The notes below the pieces were generated by a model. It saw nothing but the letters and a program-made list of their open reading frames with translations. It did no database searches and was not told the origin of the DNA. The position numbers and the translations under genes were made by a program. Shown in pieces: positions 43,559 to 53,327 of a DNA stretch of 64,000 nt. Source of the stretch: Pseudomonas sp. Irchel s3f7 (GTDB taxonomy: Bacteria > Pseudomonadota > Gammaproteobacteria > Pseudomonadales > Pseudomonadaceae); NCBI RefSeq assembly GCF_900187615.1, contig NZ_FYDO01000004.1, positions 124,001 through 188,000 of the forward strand, in the 5' to 3' direction. Every line of letters starts with the position of its first letter. Position 1 is the first letter of the stretch.

Positions 43559-43741
43559 GTTCGGTGCCGGTCACGGAACTGTCGCTTTCGTCGCTCCAGC
43601 CCGCGCAGTACAACGCCCGAACTAAACTTAAGGCACACAGGACGGGCTTGGCGTCCTGCACATTCCTACGACCACCGCCCAGTGGCGAAGGCCAGGCGAA
43701 CCATGCCTCTGGACCGTGATCCTGCTAAAGGAGCACACGTG

Positions 43742-44788
43742 ATGGACGAGGCCAGACTCAATGACTTCATGGGCAAACTGGTCAATGACATGGGCGGCGC
43801 GGCAATGCTGGCCAATGTCATCGTCGGTGAGGAGCTCGGTCTGTACCGGGCCATGGCCGACAGCCAACCGACCACCCCTGAAGTCCTTGCCGAAAAAACC
43901 GGCTGCAACCCCCGACTGGTGCGCGAATGGCTCAGCGCCCACGCCGCTTCCGGCTACATGGAACACGCCGACGGTCAATTCCGCCTCCCCGAAGAACAAG
44001 CCCTGGCCCTGGCCATCGAAGACTCACCGGTCTACATCGCTGGTGGTATCGGCGTGGTCGCGTCGTTTTTCCACGACAAGGACAAACTGGTCAGCGCCAT
44101 GCGCGGCAACGGCGCCCTGGCCTGGGGCGATCACCATCCGTGTATGTTCAGCGGCACCGAGCGATTCTTCCGGCCAGGCTACAAGGCGCACCTGATCGCC
44201 GAATGGCTGCCGGCCCTCGACGGTGTCGTGGCCAAACTCGAGGCGGGGGCCAAAGTGGCGGACATCGGCTGCGGCCATGGTGCCTCGACGGTGATCATGG
44301 CCCAGGCCTTTCCGGATTCGCGCTTCGTCGGGTTCGACTACCACGCGCCCTCCGTCACCGTGGCCACCCAGCGCGCCGAAGAAGGCGGCGTGGGCAACCG
44401 GGCGCGGTTCTTCCAGGGCACCGCGAAAAGCTTCCCCGGCGATGACTATGACCTGGTGTGCTATTTCGACTGCCTGCACGACATGGGCGACCCGGTTGGC
44501 GCGGCAAAACACGCCTATGAATCGTTGAAGCCCGACGGCACGGTGCTGCTGGTAGAACCGTTCGCCAACGACTCGCTGGACGAGAACATCAACCCGGTGG
44601 GCCGGTTGTTCTACGCTGCCTCGACCTTCATCTGCACGCCGAACTCGCTGTCACAGGAAGTCGGCCTCGGGCTCGGAGCCCAGGCGGGTGAAGCGCGGTT
44701 GCGCCAAGTGTTCACCGAAGCCGGCTTTTCAAGCTTCCGCCGGGCCACGGAAACACCGTTCAACCTGATTCTGGAAGCGCGTAAATAA
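43742..44788 (+). CDS. SAM-dependent methyltransferase with N-terminal winged helix
   Basis: This 348-residue protein has an N-terminal winged-helix/dimerisation domain (1-95: PEVLAEKTGCNPRLVREWL) as in Rv2258c-like and O-methyltransferase families, then a class I fold: VADIGCGHGASTVIMAQAF (motif I, about residues 175-195), FVGFDYHAPSV, YDLVCYFDCLHDMGDP and LKPDGTVLLVEPFAND. AAAGGAG lies before ATG 43742. The substrate is unknown. The gene begins about 180 bases after the REPIN and is not part of the flanking dhc locus. Confidence 0.88.
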   Translation: MDEARLNDFMGKLVNDMGGAAMLANVIVGEELGLYRAMADSQPTTPEVLAEKTGCNPRLVREWLSAHAASGYMEHADGQFRLPEEQALALAIEDSPVYIAGGIGVVASFFHDKDKLVSAMRGNGALAWGDHHPCMFSGTERFFRPGYKAHLIAEWLPALDGVVAKLEAGAKVADIGCGHGASTVIMAQAFPDSRFVGFDYHAPSVTVATQRAEEGGVGNRARFFQGTAKSFPGDDYDLVCYFDCLHDMGDPVGAAKHAYESLKPDGTVLLVEPFANDSLDENINPVGRLFYAASTFICTPNSLSQEVGLGLGAQAGEARLRQVFTEAGFSSFRRATETPFNLILEARK

Positions 44789-44841
44789 CGCCACACTCAC
44801 GATGGTGGTGGGTCAGCGACCTTGATGTATCTGGTCCATTG

Positions 44842-44869
44842 CCATCGCGATCAAGCTCACTCCTCCAGG
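44842..44869. repeat. Degenerate single REP
   Basis: CCATCGCGATCAAGCTCACT continuing to CCAGGG is a mutated copy of the CCATCGCGAGCAAGCTCGCTCCTACAGG unit, with several changes and no partner nearby. Confidence 0.6.
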
Positions 44870-44878
44870 GTCACAGAC

Positions 44879-45775
44879 TCAAGAGAATCGTTGTCCCAGG
44901 TTTTCTTCTTTAAGCACATCAAACAACGCCTGTGCCGCCGCCGACAACTCACTTCCTGGCAGCGTCAACACCCCTAGCGCCCGTTCCACCACCGGGTCGC
45001 GCAAGGTAATGCAGTGCGCGCCCAGCTCACGCATCTGCCCCGCACACAACGCCGGCACCGCGCTCACCCCCAGCCCGCTGGCGACCATCCGCCCAGCCGT
45101 CGCCAATTGATGACTTTCAAACTCCACCGGCAATTTCATGCCTCGCGCCTGCAAGTGCTCTTCCAGCATCACCCGCACGGTGGACGGTCGCTGCAATGTG
45201 ATGAACGGCTCCTTGAGCAACGTCTGCCAGTCGATTTCATCCAGCTCGACCAACGGCGAGTCCCGAGGCACCACCGCCACGAAGCGATCGACATACAACG
45301 GCGTAAACATCAGCGATGAGTTCTGGGTCGGTTCGAACGCCACACCCAGCTCCACCTGTCGGTCACGGACCATTTCCAGCACTTGCTCGTTGATCACGTC
45401 GTTGACCGTGACGTTGACGTTCGGATAGCGGGCGCGGAAGGTTTTGAGGATCGGTGGCAGCAGGTTGCCGGCAAACGACGGCATCGCCGCCAGAGTCACG
45501 CGGCCGCGCTGGAGGGTGAAGCGCTGGCGCAGATCGTCTTCGGCATTGTCCCAATCGGCGATCAACCGACGCGCTAGTGGTACCAGGGCTTCGCCTTCGG
45601 CAGTCAGCGCCACGTTGCGCGTGTTGCGGGTGAACAACCGCCCGCCCAGCCCTTCTTCCAATGCCTTTATGGTCAGGCTCAGGGCCGATTGCGACAGGTG
45701 CAGGCGCTCGCAGGCCACGGCAAAACTCAGGCTTTGGGCCACGGCCAGGAAAGCGCGGATCTGCTTGACGGTCAT
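44879..45775 (-). CDS. dhcR: LysR-type regulator of the dehydrocarnitine/ketone-body locus
   Basis: This 298-residue LysR protein has an N-terminal winged helix (AVACERLHLSQSALSLTIKALE, residues 18-39) and a LysR substrate domain from about 88, with TLAAMPSFAGNLLPPIL. It is divergent from the CoA-transferase genes dhcA-dhcB, the same arrangement as P. aeruginosa PA1998 and dhcA-dhcB, where DhcR activates carnitine catabolism. The 265-base gap holds a REPIN and must also hold its operator; I could not pick out a clear T-N11-A site. Confidence 0.87.
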   Translation of the reverse strand: MTVKQIRAFLAVAQSLSFAVACERLHLSQSALSLTIKALEEGLGGRLFTRNTRNVALTAEGEALVPLARRLIADWDNAEDDLRQRFTLQRGRVTLAAMPSFAGNLLPPILKTFRARYPNVNVTVNDVINEQVLEMVRDRQVELGVAFEPTQNSSLMFTPLYVDRFVAVVPRDSPLVELDEIDWQTLLKEPFITLQRPSTVRVMLEEHLQARGMKLPVEFESHQLATAGRMVASGLGVSAVPALCAGQMRELGAHCITLRDPVVERALGVLTLPGSELSAAAQALFDVLKEENLGQRFS

Positions 45776-45811
45776 GGGTCGCTTAGCTCCAGAATGAATG
45801 AACCACTGAAC

Positions 45812-45906
45812 CTTGTAGGAGCCGGCTTGCTGGCGATTGCAACATGGTAAGCGAAATCGATGTTGGCCTTATCCGCCGCCATCGCCAGCAAGCCGGCTCC
45901 TACAGG
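45812..45906. repeat. REPIN (TGTAGGAGCCGGC class)
   Basis: TTGTAGGAGCCGGCTTGCTG and its inverted copy ending GCCGGCTCCTACAGG flank about 40 bases. It lies between dhcR and dhcA, closer to dhcR. Confidence 0.88.
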
Positions 45907-46040
45907 TCTGCATATTTCATCGCCTGATGAGTTTTATCAATCAATATTCCATAAAAATCAACTTAACAAATTAATCGCACAGAGAGACACTCTTCCCCAT
46001 ACGGCTAGCCAGCCGCCCACAAAGAATAAAAGAGGTGCAT

Positions 46041-46739
46041 ATGGCAGGTTTCGACAAGCGCGTGAGTTCCTACGAGGAAGCTCTGGCAGGTCTTGAAGAC
46101 GGCATGACTGTTATCGCTGGCGGCTTCGGCCTGTGCGGGATCCCGGAAAACCTGATCAACGAGATCAAGCGCAAAGGCACTCGCGACCTGACCGTGGTTT
46201 CCAACAACTGCGGCGTCGACGGTTTCGGCCTCGGCGTGCTGCTGGAAGACCGCCAGATCAGCAAAGTGGTCGCTTCGTATGTGGGCGAGAACAAGATGTT
46301 CGAAGAGCAGCTGCTGAGCGGCGCTATCGAAGTGGTCCTGACCCCCCAAGGCACCCTCGCCGAAAAAATGCGCGCAGGTGGTGCCGGCATCCCGGCCTTC
46401 TTCACCGCCACCGGCGTCGGCACTCCGGTTGCCGATGGCAAGGAAGTGCGCGAATTCCACGGTCGACAGTACCTGATGGAAGAATCCATCACCGGTGACT
46501 TCGCCATCGTCAAAGGCTGGAAAGCCGACCACTTCGGCAACGTGATCTACCGTCATACCGCCCAGAACTTCAACCCGCTGGCCGCCACCGCCGGCAAGAT
46601 CACCGTGGTCGAAGTCGAAGAAATCGTCGAACCCGGCGAGCTGGACCCGGCGCAGATCCACACCCCTGGCATCTACGTCGACCGGATCATCTGCGGCACG
46701 TTCGAGAAGCGCATCGAACAGCGCACCGTACGTAAGTGA
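46041..46739 (+). CDS. dhcA: 3-oxoacid / dehydrocarnitine CoA-transferase subunit A
   Basis: This 232-residue alpha subunit matches DhcA and [23 protein letters not shown] (the GGFG-GxPE entry), [19 protein letters not shown], and [17 protein letters not shown]. It transfers CoA to dehydrocarnitine (3-keto acid) in carnitine breakdown and possibly to acetoacetate. AGAGGTG is placed right before ATG 46041; the GTG two codons upstream is less likely. The beta subunit follows 36 bases later and a thiolase closes the operon. Confidence 0.95.
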   Translation: MAGFDKRVSSYEEALAGLEDGMTVIAGGFGLCGIPENLINEIKRKGTRDLTVVSNNCGVDGFGLGVLLEDRQISKVVASYVGENKMFEEQLLSGAIEVVLTPQGTLAEKMRAGGAGIPAFFTATGVGTPVADGKEVREFHGRQYLMEESITGDFAIVKGWKADHFGNVIYRHTAQNFNPLAATAGKITVVEVEEIVEPGELDPAQIHTPGIYVDRIICGTFEKRIEQRTVRK

Positions 46740-46775
46740 TCCCCTGCCCCCGGACCGAATGAAGGAATAACAACA

Positions 46776-47441
46776 ATGGCACTTTCCCGCGAACAAATGG
46801 CTCAACGCGTCGCCCGCGAAATGCAGGACGGCTTCTACGTGAACCTGGGCATCGGCATTCCGACCCTGGTCGCCAACTACATCCCTGAAGGCATGGAAGT
46901 CATGCTGCAGTCGGAAAACGGCCTGCTGGGCATGGGTCCTTTTCCTACTGAAGAAACCATCGATGCCGACATGATCAACGCCGGCAAGCAAACCGTGACC
47001 GCACGGACCGGCGCGTCGATTTTCTCCTCGGCCGAGTCCTTCGCCATGATCCGCGGCGGCCATGTCGACCTGACCGTGCTGGGCGCGTTTGAAGTCGACG
47101 TCCAAGGCAACATCGCCTCGTGGATGATTCCCGGCAAACTGGTCAAGGGCATGGGCGGCGCGATGGACCTGGTCGCCGGCGCAGACAACATCATCGTCAT
47201 CATGACCCACGCCTCCAAGGACGGTGAGTCCAAGCTGCTGGACCATTGCAGCCTGCCGCTGACCGGTGCCGGTTGCATCAAGCGCGTGCTGACCGACCTG
47301 GCTTACCTGGAAATCGACAACGGCGCGTTCATTCTGAAAGAGCGCGCGCCGGGTGTCAGCGTCGAAGAGATCATCGCCAAGACTGCCGGTAAACTGATCG
47401 TGCCGGAACATGTGCCGGAAATGCAGTTCGCTGACCAGTGA
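46776..47441 (+). CDS. dhcB: 3-oxoacid / dehydrocarnitine CoA-transferase subunit B
   Basis: This 221-residue beta subunit has the active-site Glu in [14 protein letters not shown] (residues about 46-59), AKTVTA-like [19 protein letters not shown] and [19 protein letters not shown] [15 protein letters not shown], all diagnostic of SCOT B subunits, which form a thioester on this Glu. It acts with DhcA. AAGGAA lies about 10 bases before the ATG. The stop is 11 bases before the thiolase start. Confidence 0.95.
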   Translation: MALSREQMAQRVAREMQDGFYVNLGIGIPTLVANYIPEGMEVMLQSENGLLGMGPFPTEETIDADMINAGKQTVTARTGASIFSSAESFAMIRGGHVDLTVLGAFEVDVQGNIASWMIPGKLVKGMGGAMDLVAGADNIIVIMTHASKDGESKLLDHCSLPLTGAGCIKRVLTDLAYLEIDNGAFILKERAPGVSVEEIIAKTAGKLIVPEHVPEMQFADQ

Positions 47442-47452
47442 GGAAATTTTCC

Positions 47453-48634
47453 ATGCAAGACGTCGTCATTGTTGCTGCCACGCGCACCGCGATCGGCAGT
47501 TTCCAGGGCTCCCTGGCCAATGTGTCCGCGGTGGACCTGGGCGCTGCGGTGATCCGCCAGTTGCTCGCGCAAACCGGCCTGGACCCTGCGCAAGTCGATG
47601 AAGTGATCATGGGCCAGGTTCTGACCGCCGGCGCCGGGCAAAACCCTGCGCGCCAGGCCTCGATCAAGGCGGGTCTGCCCTTCGCCGTACCGGCCATGAC
47701 CCTGAACAAGGTCTGCGGTTCGGGCCTCAAGGCCCTCCACCTGGGTGCCCAGGCGATTCGTTGCGGCGATGCCGACGTGATCATCGCCGGCGGCCAGGAA
47801 AACATGAGCCTGTCCAACTACGTCATGCCCGGTGCCCGCACCGGCCTGCGCATGGGTCATGCACAAATCGTCGACACCATGATCAGCGATGGCCTGTGGG
47901 ATGCGTTCAACGATTACCACATGGGTATCACCGCCGAGAACCTGGCCGAGAAGTACAACCTGACGCGCGAGCAGCAGGATGCCTTCGCCGCCGCCTCGCA
48001 GCAGAAAGCCGTGGCTGCCATCGAAGCCGGGCGTTTTGCCGACGAGATCACGCCGATCCTGATCCCCCAGCGCAAGGGCGATCCGCTGTCCTTCGCCACC
48101 GACGAGCAGCCACGGGCCGGCACCACCGCCGAATCCCTGGGCAAGCTCAAAGCCGCGTTCAAGAAGGACGGTTCGGTGACCGCCGGTAACGCTTCGTCCC
48201 TGAACGATGGCGCCGCCGCCGTGATCCTGATGAGCGCCGACAAAGCCAAGGCCCTGGGCCTGCCGGTGCTGGCGAAAATCGCCGCTTACGCCAACGCAGG
48301 CGTGGACCCGGCGATCATGGGCATCGGCCCGGTGTCCGCCACACGTCGTTGCCTGGACAAGGCCGGTTGGTCCGTTGACCAACTGGACCTGATCGAAGCC
48401 AACGAAGCGTTCGCCGCACAATCACTGGCCGTGGCCAAGGACCTGGAATGGGACTTGAACAAGGTCAACGTCAACGGCGGCGCCATCGCCCTCGGTCACC
48501 CGATCGGTGCTTCGGGCTGTCGCGTGCTGGTGACGTTGCTGCATGAAATGATCAAGCGCGACGCCAAGAAAGGCCTCGCCACCCTGTGCATCGGTGGTGG
48601 TCAAGGCGTGGCACTGGCGCTCGAGCGGGCGTAA
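47453..48634 (+). CDS. atoB: Acetyl-CoA acetyltransferase (thiolase)
   Basis: This 393-residue thiolase splits acetoacetyl-CoA to two acetyl-CoA (or the reverse). The nucleophile Cys is in [15 protein letters not shown] (about residue 88), the His in [19 protein letters not shown] (about 349), and the second Cys in [11 protein letters not shown] (about 379). ATG 47453 follows GAGGAAA; a GTG five codons upstream also lies in frame. It completes the dhcA-dhcB-atoB operon, which feeds carnitine- or ketone-body-derived acetoacetate into acetyl-CoA. Confidence 0.96.
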   Translation: MQDVVIVAATRTAIGSFQGSLANVSAVDLGAAVIRQLLAQTGLDPAQVDEVIMGQVLTAGAGQNPARQASIKAGLPFAVPAMTLNKVCGSGLKALHLGAQAIRCGDADVIIAGGQENMSLSNYVMPGARTGLRMGHAQIVDTMISDGLWDAFNDYHMGITAENLAEKYNLTREQQDAFAAASQQKAVAAIEAGRFADEITPILIPQRKGDPLSFATDEQPRAGTTAESLGKLKAAFKKDGSVTAGNASSLNDGAAAVILMSADKAKALGLPVLAKIAAYANAGVDPAIMGIGPVSATRRCLDKAGWSVDQLDLIEANEAFAAQSLAVAKDLEWDLNKVNVNGGAIALGHPIGASGCRVLVTLLHEMIKRDAKKGLATLCIGGGQGVALALERA

Positions 48635-48782
48635 GCCAACAGCGTTCAACAGACGGCGCGGGGACCCACGAAGAACCACGCCGCCTGGCAACACCCCCCG
48701 GTGCGATGCAAGTCTCACCGGGTTTTTTATGCCTGCGTTTTTTCAGGTGGACCGCGTTATCGATCATCGCGAGCACCAATCC

Positions 48783-48883
48783 CTGTAGGAGCAAGCTTGC
48801 TCGCGATGAACCTGTAGGCGCCCCATTTCCCCAGACAAAACCCGTCATCGTTAACGACCATCGCGAGCAGGCTCGCTCCTACA
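48783..48883. repeat. REPIN (TGTAGGAGCAAGC class)
   Basis: CTGTAGGAGCAAGCTTGCTC with GCGATG, and inverted CCATCGCGAGCAGGCTCGCT with CCTACA, enclose about 50 bases. The 350-base space after atoB (48635-48984) otherwise holds only the promoter region of the next gene. Confidence 0.88.
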
Positions 48884-48984
48884 AAGGTCGGACCGTAGTT
48901 TGTATACAAAACCCATGAATCCGTAGAGCAATCGACCCGGCGCGATGTTAACGTTACGGCCTCATACAGGTCGGAGATGTACGC

Positions 48985-49791
48985 GTGTTGATCCTGAAAC
49001 TGTTGGTAATTCCCGGATTCCTGCTGCTGATTTCCCTTGCCGGTAAACGTTGGGGACCAAGCGTGGCGGGCTGGTTGTCGGGATTGCCGGTGGTGGTCGG
49101 GCCGATTCTGTTTTTCCTCGCCATCGAACAAGGTCAGGTGTTCGCCGCGCAATCGGCAACCGCCGCGTTGTCGGCCATGTTCGCGATGATTGCCTTTTGC
49201 GTGACCTACGCCCAGGTTGCACAACGCGCCGAATGGCCGTTGGCATTGACGGTTTCGCTGTCCGTCTGGGCGGGCGTGGCCATCGTGCTGTCGCTGATCC
49301 CGGCGTCCCTGGTGTTTTCGGTGTGCGCCGCCGCGATTGCGTTGCTCGCTGCGCCGTATCTGTTCCCTGCGGTGCAACCGGTCATCAACGGCCCGGCGCC
49401 CAAATCCGACAAACTGATTTTGCGGATGATCGCCGGCGCCCTGCTCACTTTGTTCGTGACGCTGTTGGCCAGCACCGTCGGCGACCGCTGGAGCGGCTTG
49501 CTCGCGGTGTTCCCGGTACTGGGTAGCGTGATGGCGGTGTTTTCCCAGCAAACCCGTGGCCCGGCGTTCACTGCCGCATTGCTGCGCGCCACCGCCACCG
49601 GGATGTATTCATTCGCCGCGTTCTGCCTTGTCCTGGCGCTGACGCTGCCCGATATGGGCCTTAACGCATTTGTGTTGGGCGTTGCGGTTTCCATCGCCAT
49701 GCTCGGCGTGACCAAACGCCTGCTGGCGCGGCCGGTCGGGACGGCAGCAAATGTGCCCGTCGCAGAGGATCGCTCTACCCAGGGAAAGTGA
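48985..49791 (+). CDS. Polytopic inner membrane protein, unknown function
   Basis: This 268-residue protein has about eight hydrophobic segments spread over its length (LLVIPGFLLLISLAG, LPVVVGPILFFLAI, ALSAMFAMIAFCVTY, VLSLIPASLVFSV and others), with motifs GKRWGPSVAGWLSGLP near the start and LLAVFPVLGSVMAVFSQQTRG in the middle. The paired halves suggest an internal duplication. A GTG start at 48985 with GGAG upstream is the only fitting start. I recognise no transport family; similar proteins are annotated as hypothetical in Pseudomonas. Confidence 0.78.
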   Translation: MLILKLLVIPGFLLLISLAGKRWGPSVAGWLSGLPVVVGPILFFLAIEQGQVFAAQSATAALSAMFAMIAFCVTYAQVAQRAEWPLALTVSLSVWAGVAIVLSLIPASLVFSVCAAAIALLAAPYLFPAVQPVINGPAPKSDKLILRMIAGALLTLFVTLLASTVGDRWSGLLAVFPVLGSVMAVFSQQTRGPAFTAALLRATATGMYSFAAFCLVLALTLPDMGLNAFVLGVAVSIAMLGVTKRLLARPVGTAANVPVAEDRSTQGK

Positions 49792-49873
49792 CCGCTTGTT
49801 AGTCAGCACTGGAGTCATCGACAGTGCCCATGGGATGATCACGCCTCACCGCGCGCCCCCCCTGGAGATTTCA

Positions 49874-50440
49874 ATGTCACTGTTCACTAAAAAAGCCCTG
49901 GTCCTGTTGCTGACAGCGGCGGCAAGTCTGGGGGCTTTGAATGTGCACGCCGCCACGGCCACATCCAGCAATGCGCCAGCGCATAAAGTTTCGATGCTCG
50001 GTGGCAAGTTCATCTTCAACTTGCCGAAGGGCTTCATCGCCAATCCGTTGCCCACCAGTCCGAACGGCGCGAGCGGCACGATGTACAGCAACGAAACCAC
50101 CAAGACTGTGGTGATCGCCGCTGAAAACAGCCTGCCCAATGATCTTAGCGTCAAGGACAACGACGGCGAGTTTCTCGACGGCACCGCGGCCGATTTCGAG
50201 ACGGCACAACACAGGTCCCTGCCGGACTACAACAAGCTCAGCGAAAAAAGCCTGACCCAGAAAACCGGGCTGGGCCTTCGCCAGGTAGACGGCACCGCCA
50301 CTCAAGGCGGCGGTCTGACCCTCAACACAACCCTGATGGCGGCGTCCGGCAAGCGCATGGCAGTGGTTCAGGTCATTTCCCGCCCCGGCGACATGGCGGC
50401 CCACGAAACCCTGATCAAACAGATCGTCAGCGGCAAGTGA
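49874..50440 (+). CDS. Secreted DcrB-like protein, unknown function
   Basis: This 188-residue protein has a signal peptide ending near NVHAATA. The mature part begins KVSMLGGKFIFNLPKGFIAN and contains SNETTKTVVIAAEN and MAVVQVISRPGDMAAH, the pattern of DcrB-like or PsbP-like envelope proteins with one mixed alpha/beta domain. TGGAGA precedes ATG 49874. The gene converges on the esterase gene with only 3 bases between stops. Its role is not known. Confidence 0.8.
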   Translation: MSLFTKKALVLLLTAAASLGALNVHAATATSSNAPAHKVSMLGGKFIFNLPKGFIANPLPTSPNGASGTMYSNETTKTVVIAAENSLPNDLSVKDNDGEFLDGTAADFETAQHRSLPDYNKLSEKSLTQKTGLGLRQVDGTATQGGGLTLNTTLMAASGKRMAVVQVISRPGDMAAHETLIKQIVSGK

Positions 50441-50443
50441 GAT

Positions 50444-51163
50444 TCAAGGGTTGAGACGCTGCAACCAGGCGCTCAAATCTTCAATCTCTGTCGCACTGAT
50501 GCTGTGCCCCAGGCCTGGATAGGCGTGGAACTCGGGTTCGAGTGACACGCTCTGCAACAGGCTGTTGGCCTCGCTGCCGTCACTCAACGGCAAGCGTTTG
50601 TCCTGCTCGCCATGACCGATGAAAATCGCCAGCGACTGGCGTTTTTCATCGGGCTCGAGTTCGGACTTGAGCACCGGCAGAATCCGCCCGCTCAACGCCG
50701 CAATCCCGCCGACCGCCTGCGGATGCCGCAGCGCCACTTCGTAGGACATGATCGCACCCTGGCTGAAACCCACCAGGAACACTTTCTCGGGTTCGGTGTG
50801 ATATTTCTTCGCGGCCTGAGTGATGAAATCCAGCAGCACCTGACCGCTGGCTTTCAGATCATCCGTCTCACCGTTGTAGGCGCCTTCGCCCTTCTTGCGA
50901 AACCACTGATAGCTGCCCGCCTCCATCACCATCGGGGCCCGCACGGACAGGTAGTTGTATTGCGCAGGTAAATCATCCTTGATGCCGAACAGGTCGTGCT
51001 CGTTACTGCCATACCCGTGTAGAAAAATCACCAGGGGTTGATGGGTCGATTCGGCGTTGGCCTGCTCCAGGTACTTGAGTGGCAGGTCAGTTTGCAGCGG
51101 CGGGGTTTGGGCGTGGACAGCGGTGGATACCAGCAGCGTAAGCAAAGCGAGAATCTTCAACAT
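50444..51163 (-). CDS. Secreted carboxylesterase / phospholipase-like alpha/beta hydrolase
   Basis: This 239-residue protein has a signal peptide (ending VHAQTP) and the EstB/YpfH-type hydrolase fold: oxyanion VIFLHGYGSNEHDLFGI, nucleophile elbow LVGFSQGAIMSYEVAL (Ser), acid Asp near GHGEQDKRLPL and His in YPGLGHSIS. ATG 51163 has GGAAGG upstream. Related enzymes hydrolyse short esters or deacylate. It is likely co-transcribed with nothing; the next leftward gene begins upstream at 52352. Confidence 0.87.
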   Translation of the reverse strand: MLKILALLTLLVSTAVHAQTPPLQTDLPLKYLEQANAESTHQPLVIFLHGYGSNEHDLFGIKDDLPAQYNYLSVRAPMVMEAGSYQWFRKKGEGAYNGETDDLKASGQVLLDFITQAAKKYHTEPEKVFLVGFSQGAIMSYEVALRHPQAVGGIAALSGRILPVLKSELEPDEKRQSLAIFIGHGEQDKRLPLSDGSEANSLLQSVSLEPEFHAYPGLGHSISATEIEDLSAWLQRLNP

Positions 51164-51239
51164 AAACCTTCCTTCACAGAGCGCAGGATTCGGGCAGAGC
51201 CTAACATCTCTCATCGCCTATGCCTGTAGGAGAGTTGAG

Positions 51240-52352
51240 TCAGTCGTTGATCAACTTGCCCGCCCGAATCGGCTCGCGCCCGGCAACTTTCGCCTGCCAC
51301 GTACCCGGCTGGGTGTAGCGCCCGCGGTCGATGGCGAACAGAACGCCGCTGGTGCCGGCGCACACCGTCGTGACCTTGTCACTCAACGGATCGACCACCT
51401 CAAACAGCGCATCGCCCTTCTCCACCCACTCACCGGCCTCCCTCAAAAAACTGACCACCCCGTGGTGCGGTGCAAACAGGTATTGGGTGCCTTCGAACGG
51501 CATACCTTCGCAGCATTCGCTCGGTGCTGCCGGCCAGGTGCCTTTGATGAACCCCTGCTCGGCCAGAAACCCCAGAATCGCTTCACAATTGGCCTGGGCC
51601 TGATCGACCCGGGTATCCCCCATACTGCCCAGCTCCAGCGTGGTCGCCAGGTTGGCCGGCGGAATCGCCGCTTCAGGGAATGCCCGGGCCAGACGCAACC
51701 ATGGAGAGGAGCAGGATTCGTCGAACGAACTGCCACCAGAATCTTCACACAGCAACGCGACCCCGGCCTTCAACCGAGCCGCCAGGGATTGCCACTGCGG
51801 CCAGTGTTGCGGCAAAGCGTAAATGTGAATCGCCGCCTCGAAATCACAATGCAAATCCAGGGTAATGTCGGCATCGCAAGCATGGCGCAGCAACAGGCGA
51901 TGCATCGCTTCAAGTTGCGACGCCGCAGGCGGCAACCCGTCGAGGACCTGACCCATGGTCTGGCGAATCAGAGCGATATTGGCCTCGGCATCAGCGCCCA
52001 GGCGATCACCAACCAACTCGCCCACCGGGGCACTGAGTTCAACGAACGAACGGTTGAAGTTCTTACCGCTGCCGAGCTCGAAGCGGCCCATGTGGCTGCC
52101 TTGCAAGTGCTGATCGAGACCGATGGGATTGGCCACCGGCACCAACTCGATCACGCCGTTCAACTGCCCCTGGCTTTCGAGTTCGGCCAGGCGTTTTTTC
52201 AGTTCCCAGGCGGTGCGCATGCCCGGCAACTCGTCGGCGTGCAGGCTGGCCTGGATGTACACCTTGCGAGTACCGGCGCCGTAACGGAACACACTGAGGG
52301 TGCGCTCGCTGCCCAGGTGACTCCAGGGCAGAGGATGGTCGATGCGTTGCAT
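51240..52352 (-). CDS. Succinylglutamate desuccinylase / aspartoacylase family zinc hydrolase
   Basis: This 370-residue protein belongs to the M14-like AstE/ASPA family. The first zinc ligands are in IQASLHADELPGM (H-x2-E), with the third in TLDLHCDFEAAIH and a catalytic Glu in LATTLELGSMG. The C-terminal barrel-like domain (GVVSFLREAGEWVEKGDALF) matches family members that process ectoine or other acylated amino acids. AstE itself is about 330 residues and lacks part of this tail. It lies upstream of a REPIN, near an amino-acid binding protein, but a pathway cannot be assigned. Confidence 0.86.
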   Translation of the reverse strand: MQRIDHPLPWSHLGSERTLSVFRYGAGTRKVYIQASLHADELPGMRTAWELKKRLAELESQGQLNGVIELVPVANPIGLDQHLQGSHMGRFELGSGKNFNRSFVELSAPVGELVGDRLGADAEANIALIRQTMGQVLDGLPPAASQLEAMHRLLLRHACDADITLDLHCDFEAAIHIYALPQHWPQWQSLAARLKAGVALLCEDSGGSSFDESCSSPWLRLARAFPEAAIPPANLATTLELGSMGDTRVDQAQANCEAILGFLAEQGFIKGTWPAAPSECCEGMPFEGTQYLFAPHHGVVSFLREAGEWVEKGDALFEVVDPLSDKVTTVCAGTSGVLFAIDRGRYTQPGTWQAKVAGREPIRAGKLIND

Positions 52353-52370
52353 TGCGAACTCCTACAAAAC

Positions 52371-52461
52371 CTGTAGGAGCTGGCTTGCCAGCGAAGACGT
52401 CGGCACCGTCGAAAAGGATGTGACTGTCAGATCGCTTTCGCTGGCAAGCCAGCTCCTACAG
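52371..52461. repeat. REPIN (TGTAGGAGCTGGC class)
   Basis: CTGTAGGAGCTGGCTTGCCA with GCGAA and its inverted copy TTCGCTGGCAAGCCAGCTCC with TACAGG flank 40-odd bases. Confidence 0.88.
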
Positions 52462-52500
52462 GTAAGAAATGTGTTAGGCAGGATAAATCATGAACACAAA

Positions 52501-52534
52501 AAAAGTGGCAACCGCGTCAACGGTTGCCACTTTT
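52501..52534. terminator. Rho-independent terminator
   Basis: AAAAGTGGCAACCG (52501-52514) pairs with CGGTTGCCACTTTT (52521-52534) across 6 bases. The A-run before it gives a U-tract for the leftward binding-protein gene ending at 52548. Confidence 0.92.
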
Positions 52535-52547
52535 CCAAACGGCTGGA

Positions 52548-53327
52548 TTACTCGCCGTAAACGTCAAACTTGAAGTACTTGTCCTGCACTTGCTTGTACT
52601 TGCCGTTGGCGCGGATTTCGGTGATCGCGGTGTTGAATTTCTCGGCCAGGGCGGTATCGCCCTTGCGCACGGCAATGCCGGCGCCGCCACCGAAGTATTT
52701 CGGATCGTTGTACTCAGGGCCAACGAATGTAAAGCCTTTACCGGCGTCGGTTTTCAGGAAACCGTCGTCCAGGTTGACCGAGTCCGCCAGCAGCGCGTCA
52801 ATGCGACCGGAGACCATGTCCAGGTTGGCTTCCTGCTGGGAGCCGTAACGCACCAGGACGATCCCGGCTGGCTGCAGCACTTCGGTGGCAAAGCGGTCAT
52901 GGGTACTGGCGCGCAGTACACCGACTTTCTTGCCCTTGAGTTCGGTCAGCGGGTCCTTGACGTCGGAGCCTTCCTTCATCACGAAACGCGCTGGGGTGTG
53001 GTAGTACTTGATGGTGAAATCGACGTTCTTCTTGCGATCGTCAGTGATGGTCATGGACGACAGGATCGCGTCGATTTTCTTGACCTTCAGGGCCGGGATC
53101 AGGCCGTCGAACTCTTGCTCGACCCACGTGCACTTCACTTTCATCTGTTCGCACAGGGCATCACCGATGTCCACGTCGAAACCGGTGAGTTTGCCGTCAG
53201 GGGTTTTCATCGAGAATGGCGGGTAACCGGCTTCGATACCGATGCGGATCGGCTTGGCGTCTTCGGCCACGGCGGTCAGGGACAACATCGACAGTGCCAG
53301 GGCACCGAACATCACTAGCTTCTTCAT
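52548..53327 (-). CDS. Periplasmic amino-acid ABC transporter binding protein (HisJ/ArgT type)
   Basis: This 259-residue SBP_bac_3 protein has a signal peptide ending near AVAEDA. The ligand-binding start [32 protein letters not shown] and the lobe-2 motif [20 protein letters not shown] match lysine/arginine/ornithine/histidine binding proteins. It senses or delivers a basic amino acid to an inner-membrane permease, but no permease or ATPase gene is adjacent, so it is an orphan that must share a transporter elsewhere. A strong terminator follows. Confidence 0.9.
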   Translation of the reverse strand: MKKLVMFGALALSMLSLTAVAEDAKPIRIGIEAGYPPFSMKTPDGKLTGFDVDIGDALCEQMKVKCTWVEQEFDGLIPALKVKKIDAILSSMTITDDRKKNVDFTIKYYHTPARFVMKEGSDVKDPLTELKGKKVGVLRASTHDRFATEVLQPAGIVLVRYGSQQEANLDMVSGRIDALLADSVNLDDGFLKTDAGKGFTFVGPEYNDPKYFGGGAGIAVRKGDTALAEKFNTAITEIRANGKYKQVQDKYFKFDVYGE

